From contig VAYX01000039.1 in NCBI GenBank assembly GCA_005885325.1, forward strand, positions 1-15,274: 15,274 nucleotides of DNA. The letters run 5' to 3'. This stretch comes from Actinomycetota bacterium. GTDB lineage: Bacteria > Actinomycetota > UBA4738 > HRBIN12. The notes under the pieces are model-generated. The model worked only from the letters and a program-made list of their open reading frames with translations, was not told where the DNA came from and did not search any database. Positions 6,961 through 13,763 of the stretch are shown here, piece by piece. The position numbers were made by a program, and so were the translations under genes. Positions within the stretch are counted from its first letter, which is position 1; each line of letters opens with the position of its first letter.

Positions 6961-7884
6961 ATGCGGGTGACCATCGTCGGGAGCGGGTTCGTGGGCCAGA
7001 CCACCGCGATGCGCGTGGTGGAGAAGGGACTGGCCGAGGTGGTCCTCATCGACATCGTCGAGGGGCTGCCGCAGGGACTGGCCCTCGACATCAGGGAGTC
7101 CTCGCCGATCGAGGGGTTCGAGCCGAACGTCATCGGGACGAACGACTACGCCGACACGGCCGGGTCGGACGTGGTGGTCATCACCGCCGGGTTCCCCAGG
7201 CAGCCCGGCATGAGCCGCATGGACCTCCTGGGCAAGAACGCCGCGGTGGTCCGCGACGTCGTGGAGAACGTGGCGCCGGGATCTCCGAGCGCCGTGATCG
7301 TCTTGGTGACCAACCCCCTCGACGAGATGACGTTCCTCGCGTCGGAGGTGTCGGGGTTCCCCAAGCGGCGTGTCGTGGGGATGGCCGGCGTCCTCGATTC
7401 GGCGCGGCTGCGGTATTTCATCGCGGAAGAGCTCGGGGTGTCGCCGTCCTCGGTCGAAGCCATGACGCTCGGCTCCCACGGAGAGTCGATGGTCCCGTTA
7501 CCTCGTCACGCCACGGTGGGGGGGAAGCCGCTGACCGAGCTGGTGGACCAGGGGACGCTGGAGCGGCTGTATCAGCGGACCCGCGACGCCGGTGCCGAGA
7601 TCGTCGCGCTGCTGAAGAAGGGGAGCGCCTACTACGCGCCCTCCGCCGCCATCACCAGGATGGTGCGGGCCATCGCACGGGGCGATCGCGACGTGCTTCC
7701 CGCCTGTGTATGGTGCGAGGGCCAGTACGGGATCCGCGACGTCTACGTCGGTGTCCCGGTGCGACTGTCCGCTTCGGGCGTCGAGGAGATCGTGGAGCTC
7801 GAGCTGAACGAGGCGGAGATGGGGGCGCTTCGCGCGGCTGCCGAAGGCATCCGCGCGAAGTGCGCCGACCTGGCGAAGCTCTAG
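6961..7884 (+). CDS. mdh: Malate dehydrogenase (LDH-like type)
   Basis: A 307-residue NAD-dependent malate dehydrogenase of the LDH-like group, oxidising malate to oxaloacetate. Visible marks are GSGFVG (7-12), Asp31 at the end of the second strand (NAD preference), substrate arginines Arg80 and Arg86 in GFPRQPGMSR, Asn118 in VTNPLD, Asp146 in GVLDSARLR and catalytic His173 in GSHGESMVP. Arg80 with the absence of the lactate-type glutamine indicates malate rather than lactate. It starts 1 bp after the icd stop and relies on coupling, since any ribosome site must lie within the icd end. Its product feeds the adjacent, divergently transcribed citrate synthase. A GC-rich hairpin follows immediately. 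Confidence 0.94.
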   Translation: MRVTIVGSGFVGQTTAMRVVEKGLAEVVLIDIVEGLPQGLALDIRESSPIEGFEPNVIGTNDYADTAGSDVVVITAGFPRQPGMSRMDLLGKNAAVVRDVVENVAPGSPSAVIVLVTNPLDEMTFLASEVSGFPKRRVVGMAGVLDSARLRYFIAEELGVSPSSVEAMTLGSHGESMVPLPRHATVGGKPLTELVDQGTLERLYQRTRDAGAEIVALLKKGSAYYAPSAAITRMVRAIARGDRDVLPACVWCEGQYGIRDVYVGVPVRLSASGVEEIVELELNEAEMGALRAAAEGIRAKCADLAKL

Positions 7885-7902
7885 CGCGCGCGGGGCGCGC
7901 GC
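7884..7902 (+). terminator. Terminator-like hairpin after mdh
   Basis: GCGCGCG (7884-7890) pairs perfectly with CGCGCGC (7896-7902) around CGGGG, beginning on the last base of the mdh stop. No T-tract follows, so it is an I-shaped, U-less candidate of the kind proposed for high-GC actinobacteria. Confidence 0.5.
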
Positions 7903-7912
7903 GACACCGGCG

Positions 7913-7918
7913 TATGAT
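7913..7918 (+). promoter_or_regulatory. -10 box of the cyclase-family gene
   Basis: TATGAT is the best -10 match in this gap. A start site about seven bases downstream would give a leader of roughly 30 nt containing GAAGGGGG (7939-7946), a Shine-Dalgarno for the ATG at 7955. No -35 box is apparent. Confidence 0.5.
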
Positions 7919-7954
7919 TCGGCGGTTCTCCTCGCCCTGAAGGGGGTTGCCGTC

Positions 7955-8790
7955 ATGGCCTCGCGGCCTCGTTCGTTCAGCGCTCTCCACGTGGCCGTCC
8001 TGGCCGCGGCCCTGCTCGTCGGAACCACGTTCGGGTTCGTCGCTTCCGGGATCGGGGTCGGCTCGGCCAGCCCGAAACCCGATCGTCGGGCTGCCGCGCC
8101 GCCGGGCTTCGGGAATGTCGTGTTCCTCAGCCACCTGAACGACCCCACGCGGACGCCCGGGTTCCCCGGTGATCCCCGGTTCAAGACCGACGTGGCCTTC
8201 ACGGTGCCTCGCGACGGGTTCTACCTCCAGTACGTGCACGAAGGGGAGCACACCGGCACGCACTGGGGAGCGCCCTGCCACTTCCACGTCGGCGCGGCCT
8301 GCGCGGGCCAGCTCGCGGCCGAGGACATGGTGCTCCCCGCCGTGGTCGTGGACATCCGGGCGAAGCGCCGTGAGAACGTCGACTATCGGGCGACCGTGGC
8401 CGACCTCGAGGCCTGGGTGGCCACGTATGGGCCGATGCCCGAAGGCGCGGCGGTCATCCTGCGGACCGGCTGCGACCGGTGGTGGGGCCCGGACGCGAGC
8501 CCCACCCACCGCACCTACTACAACTGCGGCACGGGCGAGCGGGGATTCCACCAGCCGGGGTTCTCGCTGAACGCCGTTCGTTGGTTGATCGAGCAGGGCG
8601 TGCTGGCCGATCGCGGAGCCCTGGGGACCGACACGTTCGGGCCCGATCCCGGGACCGGCACCGGATCGACCTGGAGAACCTGACCAACCTCGGCTCGCTT
8701 CCGCCGTCGGGAGCGTGGATCCTGGTGGGAGGCCCCCGGAACCTTCGCGGCTCGGGGTCCCCGGCCACCATCTTCGGGCTCGTTCCGTGA
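7955..8790 (+). pseudogene. Cyclase-family (KynB-like) protein, exported, frameshifted
   Basis: The first frame (7955-8683) encodes 242 residues: a hydrophobic signal or anchor at about 12-34, then a cyclase-family (PF04199, kynurenine formamidase-like) domain with HTGTHWGAPCHF (99-110) and PGFSLNAVRWLIEQG. It ends in an unrelated tail after GTDTFGPDPG at a TGA (8681-8683). The expected family C terminus, HRIDLENLTNLGSLPPSGAW through SPATIFGLVP, continues in another frame from about 8650 to the stop at 8790. Joining the two leaves roughly 12-20 residues missing, so a deletion of 3n+1 bases near 8649-8655 fits. The metal-site motif also has Gly105 where the family usually has Asp. Catalysis is therefore doubtful. 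A sequencing error cannot be excluded. A separate promoter and exported location suggest no role in the TCA genes alongside. Confidence 0.72.
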
Positions 8791-8804
8791 GCCGGTATGG
8801 TCCC

Positions 8805-9395
8805 TCAGGACCGGACGCCGTCGCCGGAGCCTCCGATTTCCCGATCCGCATGCGGGGTCGAGGATCGAGCGGCCCAGGCAGCGCTGAGGGCTCCGCCCGC
8901 CGCGACGAGCAATCCCCCTGCCACCACCACGAAGAGCCCAGGCTGCAACGACACGTGGAACCGCTGCTCGTAGACGACCGCGAGGCGAGACCGGACCTCC
9001 TCGTACGGCAGGTGGAGCTCGGCGGCGAGCTCCCGGGCGATCCGGTCCCGTTGGCCGGGCGAGGTGAACCTGGCGTTGCCGCGCACGGCGTCGGCGGCGG
9101 CGATCGCCGCCGCCGACAGCCCGAGCGCCAGGATGGCCACCGCCATGGCCCGGCGGGCCGACGCGGTGCCCATCAGCCGCATCGTCACCATGCCTACCAG
9201 AACGGCGACCCCGATCGCAAGGGTGACGATGCCCTCCCACAGGTCCGTCCCTCGGGTCGGCGTGTCGAACGGCGGCACCTTCGCCCAGGTCACGAGCGAG
9301 CCGAGCGAGAGCATCAGCCCTCCGGTCGTGAGGGTGAGGAACCCGGCCAGCCGGAGCGTCGAGGGCCGGGCCGTGGAGGCGATCTCGCGGGCCAT
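8805..9395 (-). CDS. Hypothetical four-helix membrane protein
   Basis: A 196-residue protein I do not recognise. Hydrophobic segments lie at about 15-37, 52-74, 83-103 and 153-177. The stretch 104-152 between helices 3 and 4 is hydrophilic and mixed in charge, predicted outside the membrane if the N terminus is cytoplasmic. The C-terminal 18 residues are polar. Codon use is like the neighbours, with GC-rich third positions, which supports real coding. The ATG at 9393-9395 has no clear Shine-Dalgarno; a CACACT sequence about 10 nt upstream of it could be a -10 box. It converges on the broken cyclase gene (14-bp gap) and is divergent from the small gene at 9458. No function is proposed. Confidence 0.65.
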   Translation of the reverse strand: MAREIASTARPSTLRLAGFLTLTTGGLMLSLGSLVTWAKVPPFDTPTRGTDLWEGIVTLAIGVAVLVGMVTMRLMGTASARRAMAVAILALGLSAAAIAAADAVRGNARFTSPGQRDRIARELAAELHLPYEEVRSRLAVVYEQRFHVSLQPGLFVVVAGGLLVAAGGALSAAWAARSSTPHADREIGGSGDGVRS

Positions 9396-9445
9396 GTCGG
9401 GCTGGAGTGTGGCATCCGCCTCGGGCGGCTGGAAGCACCGGCGCT

Positions 9446-9451
9446 TAGGAT
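9446..9451 (+). promoter_or_regulatory. -10 box of a leaderless small gene
   Basis: TAGGAT ends six bases before the GTG at 9458, so the transcript should begin at or next to the start codon. An inverted repeat CCGCC-TCG-GGCGG (9416-9428) covers the -35 region, where no consensus box is seen, and could be an operator. Confidence 0.5.
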
Positions 9452-9457
9452 GCTGGT

Positions 9458-9628
9458 GTGGCGAGGTTCTTCCAGTTGGTGGCGGAGCATGCCCGCAATT
9501 TCTTCACGAACTGGCGGGAGTACGACGCGCCGCTCGGAAGGAAGCTCGGGCTCACGTTCCGGAATCGATTCCGTGCGACCTTCTCCAAAGCCCAGTGCTG
9601 TGGGCACCCGGGCGAGCCGGGCTGCTGA
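9458..9628 (+). CDS. Small Cys-rich-tail protein, 56 residues, CCGHPGEPGC C terminus
   Basis: A short open frame encodes 56 residues beginning MARFFQLVAEHARNFF and ending SKAQCCGHPGEPGC. The first 40 residues are basic and amphipathic (several Phe, Arg, Lys), and the C-terminal ten contain three cysteines, one histidine and the GEPG turn. I believe the Cys-Cys-x-His-x-Gly-x-Pro-Gly-Cys ending recurs in small uncharacterised actinobacterial proteins, but that is recollection, not a search. The three Cys and one His could bind a metal, which is inference. Support for a real gene is the leaderless -10 box, the GTG start and a 9-bp terminator-like hairpin right after the stop. It is divergent from the membrane protein at 8805-9395. 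Confidence 0.6.
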   Translation: MARFFQLVAEHARNFFTNWREYDAPLGRKLGLTFRNRFRATFSKAQCCGHPGEPGC

Positions 9629-9641
9629 CAGGTGCAGGGTG

Positions 9642-9662
9642 CGGGCCCCGGTCCGGGGCCCG
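9642..9662. terminator. Strong hairpin between convergent small gene and DUF1918 gene
   Basis: A perfect 9-bp GC stem (9642-9650 with 9654-9662) closes on the triloop GTC. It lies 13 bp after the small-gene stop and 29 bp beyond the stop of the convergent DUF1918 gene, so it could end both transcripts. There is no T-tract on either side. Confidence 0.55.
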
Positions 9663-9691
9663 GGGAGCACCACGGACCCGGCTGAGGCGCG

Positions 9692-9994
9692 CTACCGCTT
9701 CGCTCGGCCCTTCCTCCCGGTCGTTTGCTTCGACGTGCCGCGGCTTGCCGCCGCCCTCTTCACGGTGGTCTTGCTCGACGTTGCCGTTCGCGGCTTGGCC
9801 TTCGCCACCGCCACGGCCACGATCTTGGCCGAACCACCGCTCGGACTGAACACCGATTCGTGCCCGTCGCTCCATCGGACGCGGTAGCGGATCGCCACCT
9901 CTCCCTGGATGACCTCCAGGATCTCGCCCTCGCGGGTCGGCTGGCCTACGGCCTCGGACTCGACCTCGATCCTTTCTCCAGGCTTCCCGGTCAT
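9692..9994 (-). CDS. DUF1918 domain protein with basic histone-like tail
   Basis: A 100-residue protein. Residues 5-57 match the DUF1918 pattern (GERIEVESEAVG, REGEILEV, then YRVRWSDGHESVFSP), a small beta-rich fold known from Actinobacteria with no assigned reaction. Family members are often only about 60 residues. Here residues 61-100 add a low-complexity Ala/Thr/Ser/Lys/Arg tail with 13 Lys/Arg and no acidic residue, like histone H1-type bacterial tails, suggesting nucleic-acid binding. The ATG at 9992-9994 follows a GGAGGG site (10001-10006, minus strand). The frame is open upstream into the idh end, but that part shows no similarity. It lies 58 bp after the NAD-type isocitrate dehydrogenase on the same strand and may be the last gene of the sdh operon. 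Confidence 0.82.
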   Translation of the reverse strand: MTGKPGERIEVESEAVGQPTREGEILEVIQGEVAIRYRVRWSDGHESVFSPSGGSAKIVAVAVAKAKPRTATSSKTTVKRAAASRGTSKQTTGRKGRAKR

Positions 9995-10052
9995 CGGCGT
10001 CCCTCCATCGTGCGTGGCTTGACCGGCTCGTTGCGCGGCCGTCGTCCCGAGA

Positions 10053-11129
10053 CTACTCCTGACCGTCCTCACGGTGCAGCGCGCTGGCCACCGCCGCGGC
10101 GACCTCATTCGTGGACGCGGTCCCGCCGAGATCGGGGGTCCTGACGATGCCCTCCGACAGCACTCGGTCCACGGCCTCCTCGACCGACCGGGCGGCAGCC
10201 GCTTCCCCCAGGTGTCGCAGGAGCATCGCTCCAGAGAGGATCATGGCCAGCGGGTTCGCCCGGCCCGTTCCGGCGATGTCCGGGGCGCTTCCGTGCACCG
10301 GCTCGAATACCGCGTACTCCCAGCCGAGATTGGCCCCGGGGGCCAGGCCCAGCCCGCCCACCAGGCCGGCACACAGGTCGGAGAGGATGTCGCCGTACAG
10401 GTTCGGCAGGAGCAGCAGGTCGAAGTCCTCCGGGGAGCGCGTCAGCCGCATCGAGAGATGATCGATCTGCATCTCCTGCGATCCGACGTCCGCGTTCCCC
10501 TCGGCTTCCTCCCGGAAGATCCGCAGGAACAGGCCGTCGGAGAACAGCATGATGTTCGCCTTGTGGCCGAGCGTGATCGACGTCCTCCCGTGCGCGCGGG
10601 CGAACGCGAAGGCGAAGCGCACGATCCGCCGGGCCCCGGTCACCGAGATGGGCTTCACCGTCACCCCCGCGTCCTCGCGGATCTCATGGCCGAATTCCAT
10701 GAGCCGATGCCGGAGCTCCTGGGTCTCGGGTGCCCCGCGCTCGAACTCGATCCCGGCATACAAGTCCTCCGTGTTCTCCCTGATGACGACGAGGTCGACG
10801 CCGGGGTAGCGAGTGGGGACGCCGGGCAACGACCGGGACGGGCGGACCGCGGCGAACAGGTCCAGTTCGTGGCGCAGGGCCACGTTCACGCTTCGAAAGC
10901 CCGTGCCGACCGGTGTGGTGATCGGGCCCTTGAGCGCCACCCGTGTCCGGCGGATCGATTCCAGGACCCGAGGCGGAAGCGGCGTGCCCTCGCGCGCGAC
11001 GGCGCGCTCACCCGCCTCCTCGACCACCCACTCCAGCCCGATCCCGGTGGCGTCGAGCACCCGCCGGGTGGCCTCGGAAACCTCCGGGCCGATGCCGTCG
11101 CCCGGGATGAGGGTCACGAGGTGGGCCAC
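10053..11129 (-). CDS. Isocitrate dehydrogenase, NAD-type signature (second paralogue)
   Basis: A 358-residue isocitrate/isopropylmalate-family enzyme, roughly as long as its paralogue at 5874 and closely similar to it. The substrate loop FRSVNVALR (Ser80, Asn82, Arg86), IRENTEDLYAGIE and Lys190 in GHKANIM indicate isocitrate. The cofactor loop is HGSAPDIAG, with Asp284-Ile285 as in NAD-dependent enzymes, and TPDLGGTAST (331-340) is typical of NAD-type members. NAD use is therefore inferred, in contrast to the Lys-Tyr pair of the other copy. The GTG start at 11129 lies 9 bp after sdhB, so it is co-transcribed with succinate dehydrogenase. Related substrates such as homoisocitrate or tartrate remain possible, but no lysine or tartrate genes are near. 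Confidence 0.87.
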   Translation of the reverse strand: MAHLVTLIPGDGIGPEVSEATRRVLDATGIGLEWVVEEAGERAVAREGTPLPPRVLESIRRTRVALKGPITTPVGTGFRSVNVALRHELDLFAAVRPSRSLPGVPTRYPGVDLVVIRENTEDLYAGIEFERGAPETQELRHRLMEFGHEIREDAGVTVKPISVTGARRIVRFAFAFARAHGRTSITLGHKANIMLFSDGLFLRIFREEAEGNADVGSQEMQIDHLSMRLTRSPEDFDLLLLPNLYGDILSDLCAGLVGGLGLAPGANLGWEYAVFEPVHGSAPDIAGTGRANPLAMILSGAMLLRHLGEAAAARSVEEAVDRVLSEGIVRTPDLGGTASTNEVAAAVASALHREDGQE

Positions 11130-11138
11130 GGCCGCCGG

Positions 11139-11906
11139 CTAGAACCGCTCGAACAGGATCGACCGCTTGACCTCCTGGATGGCCTTCGTCACCTCGATGC
11201 CGCGGGGACAGGCCTCCGTGCAGTTGAACGTGGTCCGGCACCGGAACACGCCGGTGCGCTCGGCCAGGATCCGGAGCCGCTCGTCGGCGCCATCGTCGCG
11301 GGAGTCGTAGATGAACCGGTGAGCGTTCACGATGGCCGCCGGGCCGACGTACTCCTCGTCGCCCCAGAAGATGGGGCACGCTGTGGTGCAGGCGGCGCAC
11401 AGGATGCACTTGGTCGTGTCGTCGAACCGGTGGCGTTCCTCCGGCGTCTGGAGGCGCTCCCGGTCGGGCTCGCCCTCGTCGTTGATGAGGTAGGGAAGGA
11501 CGGAACGGTAGCCGGCGAAGAACGGCTCCATATCGACGATGAGGTCCTTCAGGACCGGCAGGCCTCGGATGGGCTCCACCGTGGCCTTCGGCAGGACGTC
11601 CTTCACCAGGACCTTGCACGCCAGGCGGTTCTTGCCGTTGATCATCATGGCGTCGGAGCCGCAGATCCCGTGGGCGCACGATCGGCGCAGGGCGAGCGTC
11701 CCGTCCTGGTACCACTTCACCTGGTGCAACGCATCGAGGAGCCGGTCGTCGGGCTCGGTGTCGATGGTGAACTCGTCCCACCAGGAGTCCTCGCGGACGT
11801 CGGGGTTGTACCGGCGGATCCTCAAGGCCAGGGTGACCTTGCCGCCCGCGCCCACCCGTCGGCCGTCTGAGTCGTCCAGCACGTCGCCAAGCGGTTCCTC
11901 GGCCAT
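11139..11906 (-). CDS. sdhB: Succinate dehydrogenase iron-sulfur subunit
   Basis: A 255-residue SdhB carrying the electron relay from the SdhA flavin to quinone at the inner membrane. The [2Fe-2S] site is Cys77, Cys82, Asp85 and Cys97 in SCAHGICGSD...GKNRLAC, with Asp as third ligand as in E. coli. The [4Fe-4S] site is Cys167, Cys170, Cys173 and Cys177 (CILCAACTTACP), and the [3Fe-4S] site is Cys223, Cys229 and Cys233 (CRTTFNCTEACPRGI). The ATG at 11906 overlaps the sdhA TGA by one base (TGATG), showing tight coupling. The frame is open far upstream but that is sdhA antiframe. An extra hydrophilic N terminus of about 20 residues precedes the ferredoxin domain. Fumarate reductase is the alternative, less likely with this aerobic-type context. 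Confidence 0.96.
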   Translation of the reverse strand: MAEEPLGDVLDDSDGRRVGAGGKVTLALRIRRYNPDVREDSWWDEFTIDTEPDDRLLDALHQVKWYQDGTLALRRSCAHGICGSDAMMINGKNRLACKVLVKDVLPKATVEPIRGLPVLKDLIVDMEPFFAGYRSVLPYLINDEGEPDRERLQTPEERHRFDDTTKCILCAACTTACPIFWGDEEYVGPAAIVNAHRFIYDSRDDGADERLRILAERTGVFRCRTTFNCTEACPRGIEVTKAIQEVKRSILFERF

Positions 11907-13642
11907 CAGTATTTCCTCTCCATGGGGACGTAGGGCCCGAGCTTCACGTCCTTGAACTCCAGGCGAACGCTCCCGTCCGGTCCACGATAGGCCAGGGAGT
12001 GCTTCAGCCAGTGCTCGTCGTCGCGGAGCGGGTGGTCCTCCCGGTAATGGGCCCCGCGGGTCTCGTCGCGCGCAAGCGCAGCCGCCACCGTAGCCTCCGC
12101 GCAGTCCAGGAGGAAGCCAAGCTCGACCGCCTCCATCAGCTCGGTGTTGTAGGTCCTGCCGGTGTCCTGGACGAAGACGCGCTCGTAGCGCTCGCGCAGG
12201 CCGCCGAGGATCTGCTGCATCTTCTTCAGGCCGGTCTCGCTTCGGACCACGAACGCCAGGTCGAACATGGACTCCTGGAGCTCGCTCCGGATGTCGGCGG
12301 CGTTCGCCCCCTCCCGCCGATTCATCAGGCCGTCGAGCATGTCCCGGGCGAAGCCCTCGGGACGCTCGGGAAGCTCGGGGGCGTCGGAGCCGTCGGCGAA
12401 CTCCGCCATGTGCTTCCCGCCACGCCGTCCGAAGACCACGATGTCGAGGAGGGAGTTGGTCCCGAGCCGGTTGGCGCCGTGCACGGACACGCAGGCGCAC
12501 TCGCCGGCGGCGTACAGGCCCGGGACCGGCGTCTCGTCGGGGCCTGTCACCACCTGGCCCTCCACGTCGGTGGGGATGCCCCCCATGGCGTAGTGCGCGG
12601 TGGGCTGGATCGGCACCAGCTCCTTGGTCGGCTCGACCGACAGGTACACGCGGGCGAACTCCGTGACGTCCGGCAGCTTCTCCTCGATGACCTCCCGGGG
12701 AAGGTGCCGGACGTCGAGCCATACCGCGTCCTTGTGCGGGCCGGCGCCCCTACCCTCCTTGATCTCCTGATAGATGGCCCGCGACACGAGGTCGCGCGGC
12801 GCGAGGTCTTTCACCGTGGGCGCGTACCGCTCCATGAACCGCTCGTTCTCGGCGTTCAGCAGGATCCCGCCCTCGCCCCGGACGGCCTCGGACAGCAGGA
12901 TGCCCATCTTGTACACGCCCGTCGGGTGGAACTGGAAGAACTCCATGTCCTCCAGCGGGATGCCGCGACGCCACGCTACGGCCGGCCCGTCGCCGGTCAG
13001 CGTGTGGGCGTTCGACGACACCCGGAACATCCTGCCGAAGCCGCCGGTGGCGAACAGGACGGAGGGGGCGTGAAACACGTGGAGCTCGCCGGAGGCCAGC
13101 TCGTATGCGACGACCCCGCCGACCCGGCCCTCGTCCATCAGCAGGTCGAGGACGTAGAACTCGTTGAAGAACCGGACGTTCCGCTTCACGCATTGTTGGT
13201 ACAGCGTCTGCAGGATCATGTGGCCGGTCCGGTCGGCCGCGTAGCAGGCCCGCTTCACCGGAGCCTCGCCGTGGTTGCGGGTATGGCCGCCGAACCGACG
13301 CTGGTCGATCCGTCCGTCGGTGGTCCGGTTGAACGGCAGGCCCCAGTGCTCGAGCTGGTAGATGGCGTCGACGGCCTCCTCGCACATCAACAGGGCCGCC
13401 GGCTGGTCCACCAGGTAGTCCCCGCCCTTGACGGTGTCGAAGGCGTGCCACTCCGGATAGTCCTCCTCCACGTTGCCGAGGGCCGCGCACACGCCGCCCT
13501 GCGCGGTGCCGGTGTGGGAGCGGGTGGGATACAGCTTGGAGATGACCGCGGTGTGGACCCGGTCGGAAGCCTCGATGGCCGCCCGGAGCCCGGCGCCTCC
13601 GGCGCCGACGATCACGGCGTCGTACGTGTGGGCCGTGGTCAC
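11906..13642 (-). CDS. sdhA: Succinate dehydrogenase flavoprotein subunit
   Basis: A 578-residue SdhA that oxidises succinate to fumarate. It has the FAD-binding GAGGAG (13-18), His43 in RSHTGTAQGG as the covalent FAD site, FHPTGVYKMG, AVRGEGGILLNAENERFMERYAP with the catalytic-region arginine, TAHYAMGGIPTD, and the second FAD segment GLYAAGECACVSVHGANRLG followed by TNSLLDIVVFGRR. Length is typical. The GTG at 13642 gives MTTAHTYDAVIVGAGGAG. It begins four bases after the stop that ends the interrupted sdhD reading frame, the spacing expected if sdhD originally ran up to it. It is the third gene of the sdhC-D-A-B operon, and its stop overlaps sdhB. Confidence 0.97.
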   Translation of the reverse strand: MTTAHTYDAVIVGAGGAGLRAAIEASDRVHTAVISKLYPTRSHTGTAQGGVCAALGNVEEDYPEWHAFDTVKGGDYLVDQPAALLMCEEAVDAIYQLEHWGLPFNRTTDGRIDQRRFGGHTRNHGEAPVKRACYAADRTGHMILQTLYQQCVKRNVRFFNEFYVLDLLMDEGRVGGVVAYELASGELHVFHAPSVLFATGGFGRMFRVSSNAHTLTGDGPAVAWRRGIPLEDMEFFQFHPTGVYKMGILLSEAVRGEGGILLNAENERFMERYAPTVKDLAPRDLVSRAIYQEIKEGRGAGPHKDAVWLDVRHLPREVIEEKLPDVTEFARVYLSVEPTKELVPIQPTAHYAMGGIPTDVEGQVVTGPDETPVPGLYAAGECACVSVHGANRLGTNSLLDIVVFGRRGGKHMAEFADGSDAPELPERPEGFARDMLDGLMNRREGANAADIRSELQESMFDLAFVVRSETGLKKMQQILGGLRERYERVFVQDTGRTYNTELMEAVELGFLLDCAEATVAAALARDETRGAHYREDHPLRDDEHWLKHSLAYRGPDGSVRLEFKDVKLGPYVPMERKY

Positions 13643-13646
13643 GGCG

Positions 13647-13745
13647 TCAAGACGCTCCCGGCCACTCGCTCGGGTCGAAGGTGTAGACGATGACCGTCCC
13701 CAGGGCGAGCAGGCCGAACCCCACGATGTAGAACAGCATGTTCAC
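13647..13745 (-). CDS. SdhD C-terminal segment (third membrane helix) beyond an in-frame TGA
   Basis: After the sdhD TGA (13764-13766) the same frame reads PSARFA and then, from a GTG at 13743-13745, 32 residues VNMLFYIVGFGLLALGTVIV followed by YTFDPSEWPGAS, ending at a TGA four bases before sdhA. This is one hydrophobic helix plus a short polar end. It fits the third helix of SdhD: E. coli continues DYVKPLALRLML into its last helix, and mycobacterial SdhD ends in a similar LGT...TFDP sequence. The GTG and the ATG at 13739 lack a good ribosome site. It may be a dead remnant, a separately made helix, or the product of readthrough (the stop is in the leaky TGA-C context). Confidence 0.6.
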   Translation of the reverse strand: MNMLFYIVGFGLLALGTVIVYTFDPSEWPGAS

Positions 13746-13763
13746 GGCGAAGCGCGCGCTCGG

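Noticed and set aside
10053..11129. 3-isopropylmalate dehydrogenase (leuB)
   Set aside because: The substrate loop FRSVNVALR has the isocitrate-type Ser/Asn rather than the LeuB hydrophobic pattern, and no leu genes are nearby.
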